From: Hellea sp.
GTDB taxonomy: Bacteria; Pseudomonadota; Alphaproteobacteria; Caulobacterales; Maricaulaceae
NCBI GenBank assembly: GCA_020629545.1
Contig: JAHDDC010000002.1
Span: forward strand, 101,403-165,402
Reading direction: 5' to 3'
DNA length: 64,000 nt
Below, piece by piece: positions 45,123 through 53,636 of the stretch. A program made the translations under genes and the position numbers. The notes under the pieces were generated by a model. The model did not search any database. It saw only the letters and a list, made by a program, of their open reading frames with translations, and had not been told where the DNA came from. Positions within the stretch are counted from its first letter, which is position 1; every line of letters starts with the position of its first letter.

Positions 45123-46163
45123 TTATCCTGCTGCTTCCAATTCTGGCGTCCATTCACCCATAGAGGCTAGGCCATTCATTCTTGCCCGATGATTAAACGC
45201 TTTTTGAGCTGCAGCATAGTTAGCACTTTCGCCGCCCCATGCAAAGAGCGCGGATTGCTGAAGCGCGCGCCCATAAGAATAGGTGAGGTTCCATGGGAAG
45301 CCGCCAATTTGATTCATCGCATTGAGATTTTCCGTAGCCTGCTCATTGCTTTGGCCGCCGGATAGGAAAGCAATTCCAGGTACGGCCGAGGGCACGCAGT
45401 CTTTTAGAACTTCAACAGTACGCTCCGCAACTTCTTCCACAGAAGGCTGAACCGGGCAGCGTTTGCCTGCGACGACCATATTAGGCTTGAGGATTGTTCC
45501 TTCGAGTTTTACGCCTTGCTCGTAAAGATCGCTATAAAGTGTTTTGAGTACGTTCTCAGTGACATCGTGGCAGGTTTGAATGCCATGAAAGCCACCCATC
45601 AAAACTTCTGGCTCTACAATAGGAACAATATTGGCTTCCTGACAGAGCGCGGCATAACGTGCGAGCGCATGGGTATTGGCTTTAATCGCACCCCAGCTCG
45701 GAGTAACGCCCTCGGCGGAATTTGGATTTGAGATTTCAATAACAGCACGCCATTTGGCAAATCGTGCGCCCAAATCATAATATTCCTTTAAACGATCACG
45801 TAGCCCATCCAGACCCTCGGTAATGGTCTCGCCGGGTCTGGCAGCCATAGGTTTTGCACCCATATCAACTTTAATTCCGGGTAGAGCATCATTGGCTTTG
45901 ATCAAGTCTACAAGAGATGTTCCGTCCGCAGCATTCTGGCGGATTGTCTCATCATACAATATAACTCCGGAAATGTGGTTGCGCATCGCATCTTCCGTAC
46001 GAAACAACATTTCACGCCAGTCCCGCCGTTTATCCTCAGTTGATACCGTATTGATGGAATCAAATCGTTTTTTGATTGTACCTGTTGACTCGTCCGCGGC
46101 CAGAAGACCTTGTCCAGGCGTTACCATTTTGACGGCCACTTTGTTTAACTGATCCAAATTCAT
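45123..46163 (-). CDS. fba: Class I fructose-bisphosphate aldolase
   Basis: A 346-residue class I (Schiff-base) aldolase of the eukaryote-like type: GLLAADESTGTIKKRF, AKWRAVIEI, PIVEPEVLM and the lysine Lys226 in GTILKPNMV. It splits fructose 1,6-bisphosphate to triose phosphates without a metal. The start overlaps pgk by 4 bp and the stop abuts the oxygenase gene, so it is the third gene in gap-pgk-fba-oxygenase. Confidence 0.95.
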   Translation of the reverse strand: MNLDQLNKVAVKMVTPGQGLLAADESTGTIKKRFDSINTVSTEDKRRDWREMLFRTEDAMRNHISGVILYDETIRQNAADGTSLVDLIKANDALPGIKVDMGAKPMAARPGETITEGLDGLRDRLKEYYDLGARFAKWRAVIEISNPNSAEGVTPSWGAIKANTHALARYAALCQEANIVPIVEPEVLMGGFHGIQTCHDVTENVLKTLYSDLYEQGVKLEGTILKPNMVVAGKRCPVQPSVEEVAERTVEVLKDCVPSAVPGIAFLSGGQSNEQATENLNAMNQIGGFPWNLTYSYGRALQQSALFAWGGESANYAAAQKAFNHRARMNGLASMGEWTPELEAAG

Positions 46164-47338
46164 GATAAATCTCCTCTGAGTATTTCAACGCCTGGAAGGG
46201 CTTTGCCTTCCATCCATTCCAGGAATGCGCCTCCGGCGGTTGATATAAATGTAAAGTTATCGGCTGCACCCGCATGTTTTAAGGCGGCTACTGTATCGCC
46301 GCCGCCCGCTACCGCGATGAGACCATTGTTTTTAACCCGCTTACCCGCATATTGCGCTGCTTCGACGGTCGAGGTATCGAACGGCGTTATTTCAAAAGCT
46401 CCAAGAGGCCCGTTCCAAATCAGCGTTCTGGCACGATCAATGGCGTCAAGTAGGCCCTCGACTGTTTCGGGACCCGCATCCAATATCATTTCATGTGCTG
46501 CGACTTGATCAAGTCCGCAAACTCGATGAGGGGCATTGGCTGCAAAATCTGTCGCGGCAACCACATCTATCGGTAATAGAATTTGGCATCCAGAATCGGC
46601 TGCGGCTTTCATGATGTCTTTGGCGGTTCCCGCTAAATCATGTTCGCAAAGAGATTTACCGACATCGAATCCCTGCGCCGCTAGGAAAGTGTTTGCCATT
46701 CCGCCGCCAATCGCGAGCATATCTAGTTTGGTCACGAGGTTTGAGAGCAAATCGATCTTGGTCGAAACTTTCGCACCACCGACAACGCCCAATACAGGTT
46801 GTTTCGGATTTTCTAGGGCCTGAGCCAAATGATCAAGTTCTCGCTCCATGGCGAGGCCCGCAAATGCAGGCAAAAATTTTGCCAAGCCAGCGCTCGACAC
46901 ATGATCGCGATGAGACGCGGAAAAAGCGTCTTGTACATAAATATCTCCAAGCGCGGCCCATTGGCGAGCAAGATCTTCGTCGCCTTTGGTTTCTCCTGCA
47001 TGGAATCTTGTGTTTTCGACCAGGGTTATAGGAGCATTCAGATCCGTCGCGTTTATGCCGTCTGAAAATGAAATATCTTCGCCCAGTTTCTGTCGGAGTA
47101 CAGGAATTAGAAAACTCAGTGACAGTTCTGGTTTCGGTTCTCCTTTTGGTCGCCCAAAATGGCTTAGTAGAACCACTTTAGCTCCAGCTTCACGCAGGAA
47201 TTTTATCGTCGGGATCGCAGCGTCAATCCGGGTATCATCCGAAATCGACCCATTTTCGCGGCGCGGGACATTGAAATCAACGCGGACAACCGCTGTTGTG
47301 TTTGAAAGTTCAGCGTCCTCTAATCGGCGAAAATGCAT
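46160..47338 (-). CDS. pgk: Phosphoglycerate kinase
   Basis: A 392-residue protein with VRVDFNVPRRENG, SHFGRPKG, the hinge VVGGAKVSTKIDLL and the C-terminal nucleotide-binding IAVAGGGDTVAAL and STAGGAFLEW. It makes ATP from 1,3-bisphosphoglycerate in lower glycolysis and works in reverse in gluconeogenesis. It starts 3 bp after gap and overlaps fba by 4 bp. Confidence 0.96.
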   Translation of the reverse strand: MHFRRLEDAELSNTTAVVRVDFNVPRRENGSISDDTRIDAAIPTIKFLREAGAKVVLLSHFGRPKGEPKPELSLSFLIPVLRQKLGEDISFSDGINATDLNAPITLVENTRFHAGETKGDEDLARQWAALGDIYVQDAFSASHRDHVSSAGLAKFLPAFAGLAMERELDHLAQALENPKQPVLGVVGGAKVSTKIDLLSNLVTKLDMLAIGGGMANTFLAAQGFDVGKSLCEHDLAGTAKDIMKAAADSGCQILLPIDVVAATDFAANAPHRVCGLDQVAAHEMILDAGPETVEGLLDAIDRARTLIWNGPLGAFEITPFDTSTVEAAQYAGKRVKNNGLIAVAGGGDTVAALKHAGAADNFTFISTAGGAFLEWMEGKALPGVEILRGDLS

Positions 47339-47341
47339 GTA

Positions 47342-48355
47342 TCAGGCTTTCATTTGGTCGGCCATTACGCGCGCGACATCGATCATACGATTGGCAAATC
47401 CCCACTCATTATCATACCACGCGATAACTTTGACGAGATCTCCGTCGAGAACCTTAGTTAAAGGTGCAGCAAAGATTGACGAATGCGGATCGTGATTGAG
47501 GTCTGATGAAACCAAGGCTTCTTCAGTGTAGCGAAGAACGTTTTTCATTTTGTTTTCAGATGCAGCTTTGACAGCGGCGTTTAAATCTTCAGCTGTTGTG
47601 TTAACCTCGGGCTGAAAAGCAAGGTCGACCATAGAAACATTAGCGGTTGGAACGCGTACAGCTGAACCACTAAGCTTACCCAAAAGTTCTGGGATAACCA
47701 GTCCGACAGCTTTGGCTGCTCCGGTCGAGGTTGGGATCATATTACGCGCCGCGGCGCGTGCTCGGTATAAATCTTTGTGTGAGTTATCTAAAATTCGCTG
47801 ATCCTGGGTATAGGCATGTACAGTGGTCATGAACCCGCGGCGAATCCCGACTGACTCCATTAAAACACGCGCAAGGGGTGCGAGGCAATTTGTTGTGCAG
47901 GACGCGCAAGAAACAACCAAATCATCCCGGCTTAGTAAGTTGTGATTCACGCCATAGACAATTGTTTTATCGACACCTTCTGCCGGAGCAGAAATCAAAA
48001 CACTTTTCGCGCCAGCATCCAGGTGCGGCTGAACTTTCTCTTTTGTCCTAAATACCCCAGAGCATTCCATTACAACATCGATATCCAAATCGCCCCAAGC
48101 GGCTTTTCCGGGATCCCGCTCGTGAGTCATCCGGACTTTTCCGCGTCCGTAGTCAATAAACCCGTCTCCAACTTGTACCTCAGGGGCAAAGCGACCGTGA
48201 ACACTATCATAGCGAAGAAGATGGGCGGAGGTTTCGAGTGCGCCAGGACTATTGATCGCAACGATTTCCATATCTGTAATATCATATTCACTAATCGCCC
48301 GGGTCACGAGACGTCCAATACGTCCAAACCCGTTGATTCCGATTTTAATTGTCAT
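47342..48355 (-). CDS. gap: Glyceraldehyde-3-phosphate dehydrogenase
   Basis: A 337-residue protein with NAD-binding INGFGRIGRL, the catalytic Cys153 in SCASCTTNC, and the STGAAKAVGLVIPEL and WYDNEWGF blocks. It converts glyceraldehyde 3-phosphate to 1,3-bisphosphoglycerate. The position after VAIN, usually an Asp that selects NAD, is Ser (VAINSPGAL), which could relax cofactor choice. First gene of the glycolytic operon, divergent from the DUF4164-zapA pair. Confidence 0.96.
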   Translation of the reverse strand: MTIKIGINGFGRIGRLVTRAISEYDITDMEIVAINSPGALETSAHLLRYDSVHGRFAPEVQVGDGFIDYGRGKVRMTHERDPGKAAWGDLDIDVVMECSGVFRTKEKVQPHLDAGAKSVLISAPAEGVDKTIVYGVNHNLLSRDDLVVSCASCTTNCLAPLARVLMESVGIRRGFMTTVHAYTQDQRILDNSHKDLYRARAAARNMIPTSTGAAKAVGLVIPELLGKLSGSAVRVPTANVSMVDLAFQPEVNTTAEDLNAAVKAASENKMKNVLRYTEEALVSSDLNHDPHSSIFAAPLTKVLDGDLVKVIAWYDNEWGFANRMIDVARVMADQMKA

Positions 48356-48549
48356 GGCAATAACCTGTTTTTCTTTGGGGGCGTCTTACACTTGAAAGCT
48401 TAAAATTCCTTTTGCATGGTGTAAAATTGCGGTAAATTTGATCTGTCTGGCAATGCTTAACAGCTGTGAATAAGTCAATAAGTTATAGCTTGTTGTCAGC
48501 GGATAAATGGGCCATTCTAGGAAAAAATAACAGGGAAGTTGGAAATTCT

Positions 48550-48846
48550 ATGAGTGACAGCGCTGACATAAAAACGGCTGCCGAAAAACTTAACTTGTCT
48601 TTGAAAAATTTGGAACGCGTACTGAGTCCCATGGTCGAAGATTATGCGAAATGTAAGAAAATTGCCGCAGAATCAAAAAGCTTTGTCGAGGATCGTTCAC
48701 GCTTGGCGCAAGAACTTGACGATGCGAAAGCCAAAGAGACAAGCTTTCAGTCCCGCGAGGCGGAATTTAGCCGCTTGGCATCAGAGACCACAGCGGAACT
48801 GGATCAGGTTATTGCTAAGGTGAGAAATGTGTTGGAGCGCGACTAA
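48550..48846 (+). CDS. DUF4164-like coiled-coil protein upstream of zapA
   Basis: A 98-residue protein from the ATG at 48550 (MSDSADIKTAAEKLN); an ATG at 48466 would add 28 unrelated residues. Nearly the whole protein is predicted helical coiled coil (LERVLSPMVEDYAKCKKIAAE, shortened, and DRSRLAQELDDAKAKE). Small coiled-coil proteins of this type commonly precede zapA in alphaproteobacteria and may assist Z-ring assembly. Its stop overlaps the zapA start (TAATG). Confidence 0.75.
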   Translation: MSDSADIKTAAEKLNLSLKNLERVLSPMVEDYAKCKKIAAESKSFVEDRSRLAQELDDAKAKETSFQSREAEFSRLASETTAELDQVIAKVRNVLERD

Positions 48847-49211
48847 TGGCCAAGATTAATATTACGGTCAATGGACGTCGATATGCACTTGGTTGTGATG
48901 ACGGTGAAGAGGCCAGGTTACAGGTTCTAGGTCAAAAGTTGGACAAGCGAGTCAAAGATCTTGCAAATCAATTCGGCCAAATCGGAGATCTGCGCTTAAT
49001 GGTGATGGCTGGTATAACGATGCTGGATGAGCTGGAGGATACAGATAGTCTTGTTGAGCAAAAAGCCGAACGTCTTGCCGCCGACGTGCGCAGAGCCAGT
49101 GAAGACGCAGTCAATGCCGCTAAACGAAATGAAAATGAAGCTATCGAAAACCTGCTCGAAGCGAGTAGTCACATTGATGCTATTGCTGAAAAGTTGAGCC
49201 TGCTCGAATAG
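48846..49211 (+). CDS. zapA: Cell division protein ZapA
   Basis: A 121-residue protein: N-terminal INITVNGRRYALGCDDGEEA globular domain, then a long helix (DLRLMVMAGITMLDELEDT) and coiled coil. ZapA bundles FtsZ filaments at the division site. Translationally coupled to the coiled-coil gene before it. The 13-bp gap to the convergent gene leaves no room for the 6S RNA found after zapA in some bacteria. Confidence 0.93.
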   Translation: MAKINITVNGRRYALGCDDGEEARLQVLGQKLDKRVKDLANQFGQIGDLRLMVMAGITMLDELEDTDSLVEQKAERLAADVRRASEDAVNAAKRNENEAIENLLEASSHIDAIAEKLSLLE

Positions 49212-49223
49212 AGATTTGAGCTG

Positions 49224-49874
49224 TTATTTTCGATAGGTTTTTTTAATGAAAACCGGATTGAATAAAGTCTGATTGGGTTCCAGTGGGAATTCCGGGGGTA
49301 GCTGATCTTTTGTATCCTCGGAATAGGTTTTAAGTTCTTGCATTTTTTCGAGAACCCCCATGCCTTTCGTAACGCGCCCAAAAACGGCATATCCCTGACC
49401 ATCTTGGTTGCGATTGCCCCCATGATCCAGAAAAGGATTGTCTGTAACATTAACGAAGAAATATGCTGCGCTAGCTGTCCCGGGCTCATTGCGCGCCAGT
49501 GCGACAGAGCCTTTAATATTGGAAAAGCCTGTTGTCTCGGTTGACTCGTGTTCGATGAGTGCTGTGTAAGGTCGCAAATCTAAAGTTCCGCCTTGTACAA
49601 TCGACATTCCCATTTTCTTTGGATCATTTTCGGGATGAACGACGCGATAGAACCCTTGGTCCTGATATATGCCTTCCTCAATATAATAGAGAAAGTCTTT
49701 CGATGATATGGGGGCTTTCTCCGGATAGACTTCGATGTGAATATTGCCGAGTTCTGTCTCTAATACGGTCGTGACGCCTTTGCCTGTATTGGGGAAGGCC
49801 TGACCACTATCGTTCCCTGAGCTACAGCCGAGCAATAGAGCTCCCGCACTTGTTGCTAATAAAACACGTATCAT
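49224..49874 (-). CDS. Cyclophilin-type peptidyl-prolyl isomerase lipoprotein
   Basis: A 216-residue protein with a lipobox (ALLLGCSSG) and a cyclophilin domain: VLETELGNIHIEVYPEKAP, FYRVVHPE, IVQGGTLD, GSVALARNEPGTASAAYFFV trimmed, and QGYAVFGRVTKGM. The usual FHRV reads FYRV and the Trp is absent, as in many bacterial members. Envelope protein folding is the likely role. It starts on the stop of the small upstream ORF (ATGA overlap). Confidence 0.9.
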   Translation of the reverse strand: MIRVLLATSAGALLLGCSSGNDSGQAFPNTGKGVTTVLETELGNIHIEVYPEKAPISSKDFLYYIEEGIYQDQGFYRVVHPENDPKKMGMSIVQGGTLDLRPYTALIEHESTETTGFSNIKGSVALARNEPGTASAAYFFVNVTDNPFLDHGGNRNQDGQGYAVFGRVTKGMGVLEKMQELKTYSEDTKDQLPPEFPLEPNQTLFNPVFIKKTYRK

Positions 49875-50026
49875 GATTTGTCTTGGATCCTCAAAACGCC
49901 CTCAGTTAAAAATGTTGCGCCAATTGCGATCAAAATACAAACAACGGGAACCCTTATCGTAAATATCGCCAAAATTCCTGCGATACTCCCGATAACCAGA
50001 GAAAGTGATTTTACACTAATATTCAT
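49871..50026 (-). CDS. Small hydrophobic protein upstream of the cyclophilin gene
   Basis: A 51-codon ORF from ATG at 50026 reading MNISVKSLSLVIGSIAGILA, then FTIRVPVVCILIAIGATFLTE and a polar tail; it would be a two-helix membrane hairpin. Its TGA overlaps the cyclophilin ATG (ATGA), the usual sign of translational coupling. The ribosome-binding site is weak. It is below the size normally annotated; I think it is real but cannot name it. Confidence 0.5.
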   Translation of the reverse strand: MNISVKSLSLVIGSIAGILAIFTIRVPVVCILIAIGATFLTEGVLRIQDKS

Positions 50027-50043
50027 GTTCCGAATCCTGACAT

Positions 50044-50646
50044 CTAAGAGGACTTAAGTTCAACATCCCAATATAAATAGTCAAGCCAGCTTTCGTGTAA
50101 ATGGTTAGGCGGAAATTTACGGCCTTGAGCCTGTAATTGATGCATTGACGGCTTGTAGGGCTTGGACGACATGGACATACCCGCTTCGCGTGGTAATCGG
50201 CCGCCTTTTTTCAAGTTACAAGACGAACAAGCGGCCGCAATGTTATTCCAACTGGTTTTACCGCCGAGGCGCCGCGGAATAACATGATCAAAGGTCAACT
50301 CGTCCGGACTCCCGCAATATACGCACTTAAATCCGTCACGTAAAAACAGATTGAAGCGGGTAAATGCCGGTGCCCGGTTTTGAGAAACATAGTCCTTCAG
50401 AGCGACGACGCTAGGCAGCGGCATTTCAAAATTAGCCGCGCGAACAACGCGATCATAATGGTCAACGACATTGACCCGGTCCAGAAATACAGCCTTCACC
50501 GTGTCCTGCCAGGACCAAAGCGATAGAGGAAAGTAGGAGAGGGGTTGATAATCCGCATTTAAAATCAAACAGGGGCAAGCACCAGAGGCCAGATTTTCCA
50601 ATGGGAGGTTTGGCGTATCGAATTCAGGTAGGTTGAGCGCGCTCAT
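50044..50646 (-). CDS. HNH endonuclease family protein
   Basis: A 200-residue protein whose C-terminal part holds an HNH domain with two CxxC pairs: FKCVYCGSPDELTFDHVIPRR, then KTSWNNIAAACSSCNLKKGG. The His, Asn and His ligands are in place. The N-terminal 85 residues (LILNADYQPLSYFPLSLWSW) are conserved in this common subfamily of stand-alone bacterial HNH proteins whose target is unknown to me. Divergent from the propeller gene. Confidence 0.88.
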   Translation of the reverse strand: MSALNLPEFDTPNLPLENLASGACPCLILNADYQPLSYFPLSLWSWQDTVKAVFLDRVNVVDHYDRVVRAANFEMPLPSVVALKDYVSQNRAPAFTRFNLFLRDGFKCVYCGSPDELTFDHVIPRRLGGKTSWNNIAAACSSCNLKKGGRLPREAGMSMSSKPYKPSMHQLQAQGRKFPPNHLHESWLDYLYWDVELKSS

Positions 50647-50792
50647 ATCAAAACGCCCTCGCTATACGCATACAAAAATGGGTCTCATTGTCTCTCGATA
50701 AACTGAACGCGGCACTCCATAAAACGATTCAGCTACAGATAAACAGAATGAGAGCGATAAAACAAGGATTGAAAACTTCCGGTGCATTATAG

Positions 50793-50807
50793 TTAACGAG
50801 GAGTTAA
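50793..50807. promoter_or_regulatory. Perfect CtrA-type box TTAA-N7-TTAA
   Basis: TTAA (50793-50796), 7 bases, TTAA (50804-50807), each followed by C, matching the CtrA consensus TTAA-N7-TTAAC exactly. It lies 23 bp before the propeller gene start and 147 bp from the divergent HNH gene start. So close to the ATG it would overlap or follow the promoter, which could mean repression of the propeller gene. Consensus match only. Confidence 0.5.
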
Positions 50808-50830
50808 CGCTTTCAGATCAGACTGAGGCG

Positions 50831-52144
50831 ATGAAACTTAAACGATTCATACCATTATTATATTTAGCGTTAATGTCCGTTTTGACGCTAGAAGCGGCAT
50901 CAGCGACCGACGTTAACTCGAGCAAGGCATTAAAGTCGACGCTCCGAGCTTCTATGCCGCTACAAGAACGTAATGCGGGCGGAAAAAAAGACCTTCCCCA
51001 GACAGCGCCACATTTGCAGGTCAGCGCGTTTTCTAGCGGTTTAGGACAAATCTCGGGTCTTGCGCTTGGTGAAGATGGCGCAGTATTTGTGCTTGATTCA
51101 AAATCCGGTCGTGTTCTGGTTTTATCTGATAAAGAGCGCGATGGTTCTGTCGATTTAACCCGAATACTCGCAAACGGCCTGAATAATCCCGTATCAATGA
51201 CGCGATGGGCGGGAGAATTACTCGTTGTCGATCAGGACGCAATTTGGCGGATCAACATCAATACCCGCGCAAAATCTAAACTCGCTTCGCTTCAGAATTC
51301 TGACGCCCTACCGTCACTTAGGCCTATTATTATTTCGCCAAATGGGGATGAGGTAATATTGGGGCTAAACCAATCGGATGGTTCTGGAAAGCTCATCGCA
51401 ATTGATCGCGAGTCAGGCATGGCCCGAATTTTAGTCAATGCGGACGAGCCTATTCGGGCTTTATCTCAAGTAAAAGGGGGGCCGATATGGATAGGTTTGA
51501 CGAATACACTTGTTCCTTTTGCCGACGGCAAAGTGAACATGGATGCTAGTTATCAGCTGGCCGAAAATCATTTTGTTGAAGGGATATATTTACCAACTAG
51601 TACTGATATGACAGCCACCTCATTGTCCAATCTGGCGGGTAAGTTTCTAGTTGTAACGGGTCAGGAAAATCAAACGCGGCGAGACGAGGTTTCTGGAAGG
51701 AATGTGATTGCTCTGGATAGCTCTTTTGGAATTCCGGGAGGCAAACCGAGCGCGGTTGTCGATGGTTTTATCACAAATCACGGCCGCGCGGCTTGGGGTA
51801 AGCCCAAGGCGCTTGTTTGGGATGAAAGAGGGCTTTTGTTAGCCGATGCCCAAAATGGCGTGATCTGGCGAATTTCCAAGCGCGAAAAACTTGTAAAAAT
51901 ATCTAAACCTGAAGAGAGCGAAGTCGCAAAATTTTATGCTGATGATGACGTAAAAAAACCCAAGACAAAATGGGGCAGTTCTATCGACACAGGATCCAGT
52001 CTTGTGTCGGGTTCTCACATTGCTAAAAACTGGGAAGATAATAGACTCATTCAAAGCGGCACCTTGATGGAACGTCTTCGGAAAGAAGAAAACACCTTCG
52101 AAGACGAAGACGAAGACGGATCTTCTGATGATGTTAAGCGATAA
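50831..52144 (+). CDS. Exported beta-propeller protein, sorbosone-dehydrogenase-like
   Basis: A 437-residue protein with a signal peptide (KRFIPLLYLALMSVLTLEAASA) and a repeat-rich region (about 60-350) like six-bladed PQQ-type sugar/sorbosone dehydrogenase propellers: QISGLALGEDGAVFVLDSKSG, ILANGLNNPVSMTRWAGELLVVD in shortened form, AWGKPKALVWDERGLLLADA and GVIWRIS. Catalytic residues cannot be confirmed, so it may be a non-enzymatic propeller. The C-terminal 75 residues are charged and end in an acidic run (FEDEDEDGSSDD). Overlaps the convergent ppx by 11 bp. Confidence 0.7.
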   Translation: MKLKRFIPLLYLALMSVLTLEAASATDVNSSKALKSTLRASMPLQERNAGGKKDLPQTAPHLQVSAFSSGLGQISGLALGEDGAVFVLDSKSGRVLVLSDKERDGSVDLTRILANGLNNPVSMTRWAGELLVVDQDAIWRININTRAKSKLASLQNSDALPSLRPIIISPNGDEVILGLNQSDGSGKLIAIDRESGMARILVNADEPIRALSQVKGGPIWIGLTNTLVPFADGKVNMDASYQLAENHFVEGIYLPTSTDMTATSLSNLAGKFLVVTGQENQTRRDEVSGRNVIALDSSFGIPGGKPSAVVDGFITNHGRAAWGKPKALVWDERGLLLADAQNGVIWRISKREKLVKISKPEESEVAKFYADDDVKKPKTKWGSSIDTGSSLVSGSHIAKNWEDNRLIQSGTLMERLRKEENTFEDEDEDGSSDDVKR

Positions 52145-53636
52145 CTTTGATTTGCATATCCAGTAATTGACCCAGTTTTTTAAGTCGATGCGCAACCCGT
52201 TCCGTCAGAACAGCTGTCCACGCAGGCTTGGCAGATATTACCAGTGCGTCTTTTTCGGGCCTAATCGATAGTGTTTTTAAAAGTTCCGGCGAACGCCCTG
52301 ACGCCACGACCGCCAACCTAATCGCTGTCCCGAAGATCAGCGCCGCGCGGCGTTCCCTTTGAGACAATAACAGGTCAATAGCATCTTGGTTCGACGTGTG
52401 CTGACGACCCGTGTAAGAGTGGAATAAAATCAGAGCCAGGTAAGCTCGCTCTTTATGATTAAGACCCGATAGAGGTGCATAAAGGACATCTTCAAATACT
52501 AAATCAGCTCGGTAGTCTGGATGCAATCCCTTTCCGATCCCGACTAAGTGGCACGCGGCTTTACGCAGCCGGTTTTCATTTTCTGTTTTGAAAGTCTGAG
52601 GCATTACTGGGTTAAGGGGGTTCAAAAATTTAAAAAGCGGCTCGGCAAAGTTCACGCCCTGTAAATTTCCGCGCGCCAGGTCCCGGCAGCCATCTAGTAA
52701 CGGGTCTCTGCGTTTTAAGGTTTCGGGCATCGAGTCGTAGACTAGCCCTTCACGCAATCCAGTGGTCGAAATTACAATCTTTGAGGGCTTGAGGTAATCT
52801 AGCAAAACATCGAGTAATAGACCGCTATAGGGCAGGGTTTCTGCGCGGCGTTGATTTACACCCGGCCAATCCAACAGGTCTTGACGCCCACTGCCATAAG
52901 CCCATCGTGCCAGATCCTGAGCGGTTCCAGGCATAAGTTCATATGCCTGCAGAGTTTTCATCGGATATAGGTGGCGTTTCTGGTGAACACCTGCCAGATT
53001 CCGCCATGCGCCGCCGATGAGGTAAAGGGCTTGGTTTTGTGTAGTTAGAAACGGATTATCTTTAAGCGCTTTATCGATATTGTCTCGCATCCGGGAAAGA
53101 TCGTTCGAGCCGCCTAATGTTAAATCCCGTCCTGCAACTCGAAATGGTCCGATTGGATATGAAATTCCTTTTCCGACAACCCCTTGATCAAGACCAATAA
53201 GTTCCAGACTGGCCCCGCCCAGATCCGCGGCGATACCGTCGGCATTTGGCTGAGCTGCGATAAGTCCCATCGCGGTAAGCTCAGCTTCTTTCTCACCAGA
53301 AACGGGATTGATATCAATATCGGTTTCTGTTTTGACGGTCCTGATGAATTCGGGCGCGTCTTTGGCTTCGCGCATAGCCGCGGTTGCTCCAACCAGAATT
53401 TGATCTAATCCTTGGGCATCGGCAATCGTTTTGAAACGCGCTAGTGCCGCAAGGGCTTCCTTTTTGCCTTTAGGGCTCAGAAAACCGGTTGCGCGAAGAT
53501 CGCGGCCAAGTCCCGCCAATACTTTCTCGTTGTAAACAGGCGAAAATGCGGCGCCGAACAATTCATAGATCACGAACCGGACGGAGTTTGAACCGATATC
53601 CAGTACGCCGACCCTTTTAAACTTCGGGTCACTCAT
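52134..53636 (-). CDS. ppx: Exopolyphosphatase (Ppx/GppA family)
   Basis: A 500-residue protein with the ASKHA phosphatase core: GVLDIGSNSVRFVIYE, MREAKDAPEF and IAADLGGASLELIGL, then an HD-like helical C-terminal region with NHKERAYLALILFHSY. It releases phosphate from polyphosphate and may also hydrolyse pppGpp. Its start overlaps ppk by 4 bp, so polyphosphate-making and -degrading enzymes share one mRNA. Confidence 0.92.
   Translation of the reverse strand: MSDPKFKRVGVLDIGSNSVRFVIYELFGAAFSPVYNEKVLAGLGRDLRATGFLSPKGKKEALAALARFKTIADAQGLDQILVGATAAMREAKDAPEFIRTVKTETDIDINPVSGEKEAELTAMGLIAAQPNADGIAADLGGASLELIGLDQGVVGKGISYPIGPFRVAGRDLTLGGSNDLSRMRDNIDKALKDNPFLTTQNQALYLIGGAWRNLAGVHQKRHLYPMKTLQAYELMPGTAQDLARWAYGSGRQDLLDWPGVNQRRAETLPYSGLLLDVLLDYLKPSKIVISTTGLREGLVYDSMPETLKRRDPLLDGCRDLARGNLQGVNFAEPLFKFLNPLNPVMPQTFKTENENRLRKAACHLVGIGKGLHPDYRADLVFEDVLYAPLSGLNHKERAYLALILFHSYTGRQHTSNQDAIDLLLSQRERRAALIFGTAIRLAVVASGRSPELLKTLSIRPEKDALVISAKPAWTAVLTERVAHRLKKLGQLLDMQIKVIA

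Noticed and set aside
49212..49223. 6S RNA gene after zapA
   Set aside because: Only 12 bp separate zapA from the convergent cyclophilin gene; no room for the RNA.
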